A stretch of 37,268 bases of DNA from contig CADBEB010000032.1 of NCBI GenBank assembly GCA_902793605.1, positions 1 through 37,268 of the forward strand, written 5' to 3'. A model generated the notes under the pieces. That model ran no database searches and had not been told where the DNA came from. It saw only the letters and a list, made by a program, of their open reading frames with translations. The position numbers and the translations under genes were made by a program. Below, piece by piece: positions 35,752 through 37,268 of this stretch (position 1 is the stretch's first letter; every line of letters starts with the position of its first letter). The stretch is from an uncultured Eubacteriales bacterium. Its GTDB lineage: Bacteria; Bacillota; Clostridia; Christensenellales; Aristaeellaceae.

Positions 35752-35857
35752 GTATCGCAGGCGAAATCCTTCCACCCGACATCTCTTTCATATGCAAGGC
35801 CGGATGAATAAAGAGATAAACCCCAAGCCACCGACTGTGCGATGAGCACGGATGAAC

Positions 35858-35889
35858 AAAAGAACCCTGCAGACGCTGAATCTGCAGGG
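35858..35889 (-). terminator. Terminator of tRNA-Trp
   Basis: Read leftward, CCCTGCAGA-TTCAGCG-TCTGCAGGG is followed by TTCTTTT, 14 bases past the 3' end of the tRNA. Confidence 0.85.
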
Positions 35890-35902
35890 CTTTCGCGTTG
35901 CG

Positions 35903-35973
35903 CAGGGGCAGAAGGATTCGAACCCTCAACAAAGGTTTTGGAGACCCACGTGTTACCATTACACCATGCCCCT
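35903..35973 (-). tRNA. tRNA-Trp (anticodon CCA)
   Basis: A 71-base cloverleaf. The acceptor stem AGGGGCA/TGCCCCT is perfect, the D arm is GTGT-AATGGTA-ACAC, the anticodon loop is CTCCAAA and the T arm GAGGG-TTCGAAT-CCTTC. The discriminator is G and CCA is not encoded, so tRNA nucleotidyltransferase must add it. The anticodon stem TGGGT/ACCTT has only three Watson-Crick pairs plus a G-T. It has a strong promoter and its own terminator. Confidence 0.95.
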
Positions 35974-35990
35974 AAGGCGATAACATTAAA

Positions 35991-36020
35991 ATTATAACGA
36001 ACATCGACCGGATTTGTCAA
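35991..36020 (-). promoter_or_regulatory. Strong promoter of tRNA-Trp
   Basis: Leftward consensus TTGACA (36020-36015), an 18-base spacer and TATAAT (35996-35991), 18 bases from the tRNA. Confidence 0.92.
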
Positions 36021-36047
36021 GCGGTATTTCTGAAATAGATAAGGAGA

Positions 36048-36131
36048 ATGAAGGAACGCTTGCGAAAGCAGCATTTGCATAATATTTTGCACAATTCGCA
36101 TGGAATGAGGATGATTCTGCAATTACAATAA
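36048..36131 (+). CDS. Possible 27-residue leader peptide
   Basis: ATG at 36048 follows AAGGAG and opens a 27-codon frame, rich in His, Leu and Asn, ending with TAA at 36129-36131. It starts 75 bases upstream of the tRNA in the opposite direction and ends about 90 bases before the sugar permease gene. No homology is recognised, and the frame may be chance. Confidence 0.2.
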   Translation: MKERLRKQHLHNILHNSHGMRMILQLQ

Positions 36132-36220
36132 AAGTGACTTAAATTTGCCTGTGCCCGTTAAGACAACTTTCTATCTTTTTCACGTTTCCCGAAGAAGACA
36201 TACAGAAAGGAAGAAGCGAC

Positions 36221-37171
36221 TTGAGTCAAGTACAACAGCCTTCCCTGAGCAGGAATATCCGCCCGCAGAAGATGCGGTGGGGTACCTATATGAAGCGGTA
36301 CGGCACTCTGTATCTGCTGCTGATAATCCCGATCGCTTTCTTTGTCGTCTTCCGCTATACGCCGATGAGCTATATTCTGCTGGCGTTCAAAAAGAACAAC
36401 ATCCTGATTCCACCGTGGCAGGTGCCGTGGGTCAAGAACAACGGATTTGACTGGTTCATCAAGGCGTTCAAGGACCGCGGTTTCCAGACCTCCCTGCGGA
36501 ACACGATCTTCCTGAATCTGCTGGATCTGGTTATCGGCATGCCGATGCCGATCCTGATGGCAATCCTGCTCAATGAGCTTGCCTTTCCGAAGTACAAGCG
36601 CCTGACCCAGACGGTGCTCTACCTGCCGCACTTCCTCAGCTGGGTTATCATTTCAGGTATCACACTGAGGCTCTTCGGCACTCATGACGGTATCATCAAT
36701 TCCCTGCTGGGCACGGAGATCCCGTTTGTCAGCGAAGAGAATCATTGGCGCGCCACCTATATTTTCCTCGGAATATGGAAGGAATGCGGATGGAATACGA
36801 TCATCTACCTTGCCGCGCTCACCGGAATCAGTCCGGAACTGTATGAGGCAGCCGAGGTGGACGGCGCCAGCCGCTGGAAAAAGATCTGGCATATCACGCT
36901 GCCGGGAATTCGCTCGACCATCGTGGTGCTGCTGATCATGAATCTGGGCCACATCCTCGGTTCCGAATTCGATCGCCCATTCACCCTGAGCAACAAGCTG
37001 GTGGAAGGCGCCAGCAAAACTATCTCCATTTTTGTATATGAACGCGGCATCATGGGACAGCAGTACGCGCTGAGCACAGCGGTCGGACTGTTCCAGAGCG
37101 TTGTGTGCGTGATATTCCTGCTCGCGTCAAATGCACTGGCGAAGAAGTTCGGCGAGCGGGGAGTATGGTAA
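36221..37171 (+). CDS. Sugar ABC transporter permease, LplB/YtcP-type
   Basis: A 316-residue inner-membrane permease with about six helices. RYGTLYLLLIIPIAFFVVFRY and YTPMSYILLAFKKN near the start are typical of LplB-family permeases for complex or acidic oligosaccharides. The ATPase-docking EAA loop is EAAEVDGASRWKKIWHITLP from Glu209 (20 residues). The TTG start at 36221 is chosen because GAAAGGAAG lies eight bases upstream; internal ATGs would remove the N-terminal conserved part. A second permease and a lipoprotein binding protein normally follow and should lie beyond the window edge. Substrate cannot be read from this subunit. Confidence 0.9.
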   Translation: MSQVQQPSLSRNIRPQKMRWGTYMKRYGTLYLLLIIPIAFFVVFRYTPMSYILLAFKKNNILIPPWQVPWVKNNGFDWFIKAFKDRGFQTSLRNTIFLNLLDLVIGMPMPILMAILLNELAFPKYKRLTQTVLYLPHFLSWVIISGITLRLFGTHDGIINSLLGTEIPFVSEENHWRATYIFLGIWKECGWNTIIYLAALTGISPELYEAAEVDGASRWKKIWHITLPGIRSTIVVLLIMNLGHILGSEFDRPFTLSNKLVEGASKTISIFVYERGIMGQQYALSTAVGLFQSVVCVIFLLASNALAKKFGERGVW

Positions 37172-37268
37172 GGAGCTTCCTGTAAGATGTAAGTGACCGC
37201 TGAGAAGCAGGCCAGGTTGCAAAGGAAAGTACCCCGCAGTAGAATTGAATCGCTGATCTCTTGGCGGG
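37172..37268. other. Window end after the sugar permease
   Basis: Ninety-seven bases with no recognised start codon and ribosome site, and no terminator. The partner permease expected here has not begun by the edge. Confidence 0.4.

Noticed and set aside
35733..36122. 129-residue frame running through the tRNA-Trp gene
   Set aside because: It overlaps the tRNA and its promoter. The peptide is the translated tRNA and has no homology.

Overview
The window looks like chromosomal DNA from a moderately GC-rich anaerobic member of the Clostridia (Bacillota), probably of gut or rumen origin. Pointers are a CIRCE operator in front of groESL, strong AGGAGG-type ribosome sites, a four-gene Na+-pumping oxaloacetate decarboxylase set beside an ATP-type PEP carboxykinase, an LplB-type sugar permease, a YczE-like protein, a SpoIIE-type phosphatase remnant, and a tRNA gene without an encoded CCA. 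The finer placement is a guess; no 16S gene or other decisive marker is present.

Layout. 1-460: the 3' end of an IS3-family transposase followed by palindromic non-coding DNA. 463-2810: a MATE transporter (-) and uridine kinase (+). 2927-8204: PEP carboxykinase, then an oxaloacetate decarboxylase operon (carboxyltransferase, gamma, biotin carrier, beta) closed by a clear terminator; together these can turn PEP into pyruvate while making ATP and exporting Na+. 8333-10747: a PspC peptide, ornithine carbamoyltransferase (-), and an S24 (LexA/CI-like) repressor that overlaps a lone LexA-type DNA-binding domain protein. 10748-14783 (-): a secondary chaperone operon dnaK-DUF5685-dnaJ(Cys-rich tail) plus a zinc-ribbon membrane protein. 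15028-17839: M18 aminopeptidase, a very small kinase-like protein and a PAP2 membrane protein. 17828-18874 (-): MutY.

19054-23590: an operon of a polytopic membrane protein, a UbiA-family protein resembling decaprenyl-phosphate phosphoribosyltransferase and a HAD phosphatase, facing a DUF2142 membrane protein. I read this as a candidate lipid-linked pentose pathway for the cell envelope. 23809-25901: CIRCE-controlled groESL. 25905-27012: homoserine O-acyltransferase (predicted acetyl-CoA type) behind a structured leader. 27015-29745: TldD/TldE protease pair. 29847-30989: ferredoxin-type aldo/keto reductase. 31068-31827: a broken gene joining the start of a MATE-like protein to the end of a SpoIIE phosphatase domain. 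31820-32470: YczE-like membrane protein. 32492-35653 (-): a 1053-residue MscS-type channel carrying two predicted extracytoplasmic sensor regions. 35903-35973 (-): tRNA-Trp. 36221-37171: sugar ABC permease, with its operon running off the window.

Most of the window is ordinary housekeeping DNA. The best candidates for something under-described are the sensor-MscS fusion, the UbiA/HAD/membrane protein operon, the dnaK-DUF5685-dnaJ operon and the S24 repressor/solo LexA-domain pair. No CRISPR array, phage module or complete transposon was seen. All functional calls come from reading motifs, without database searches.
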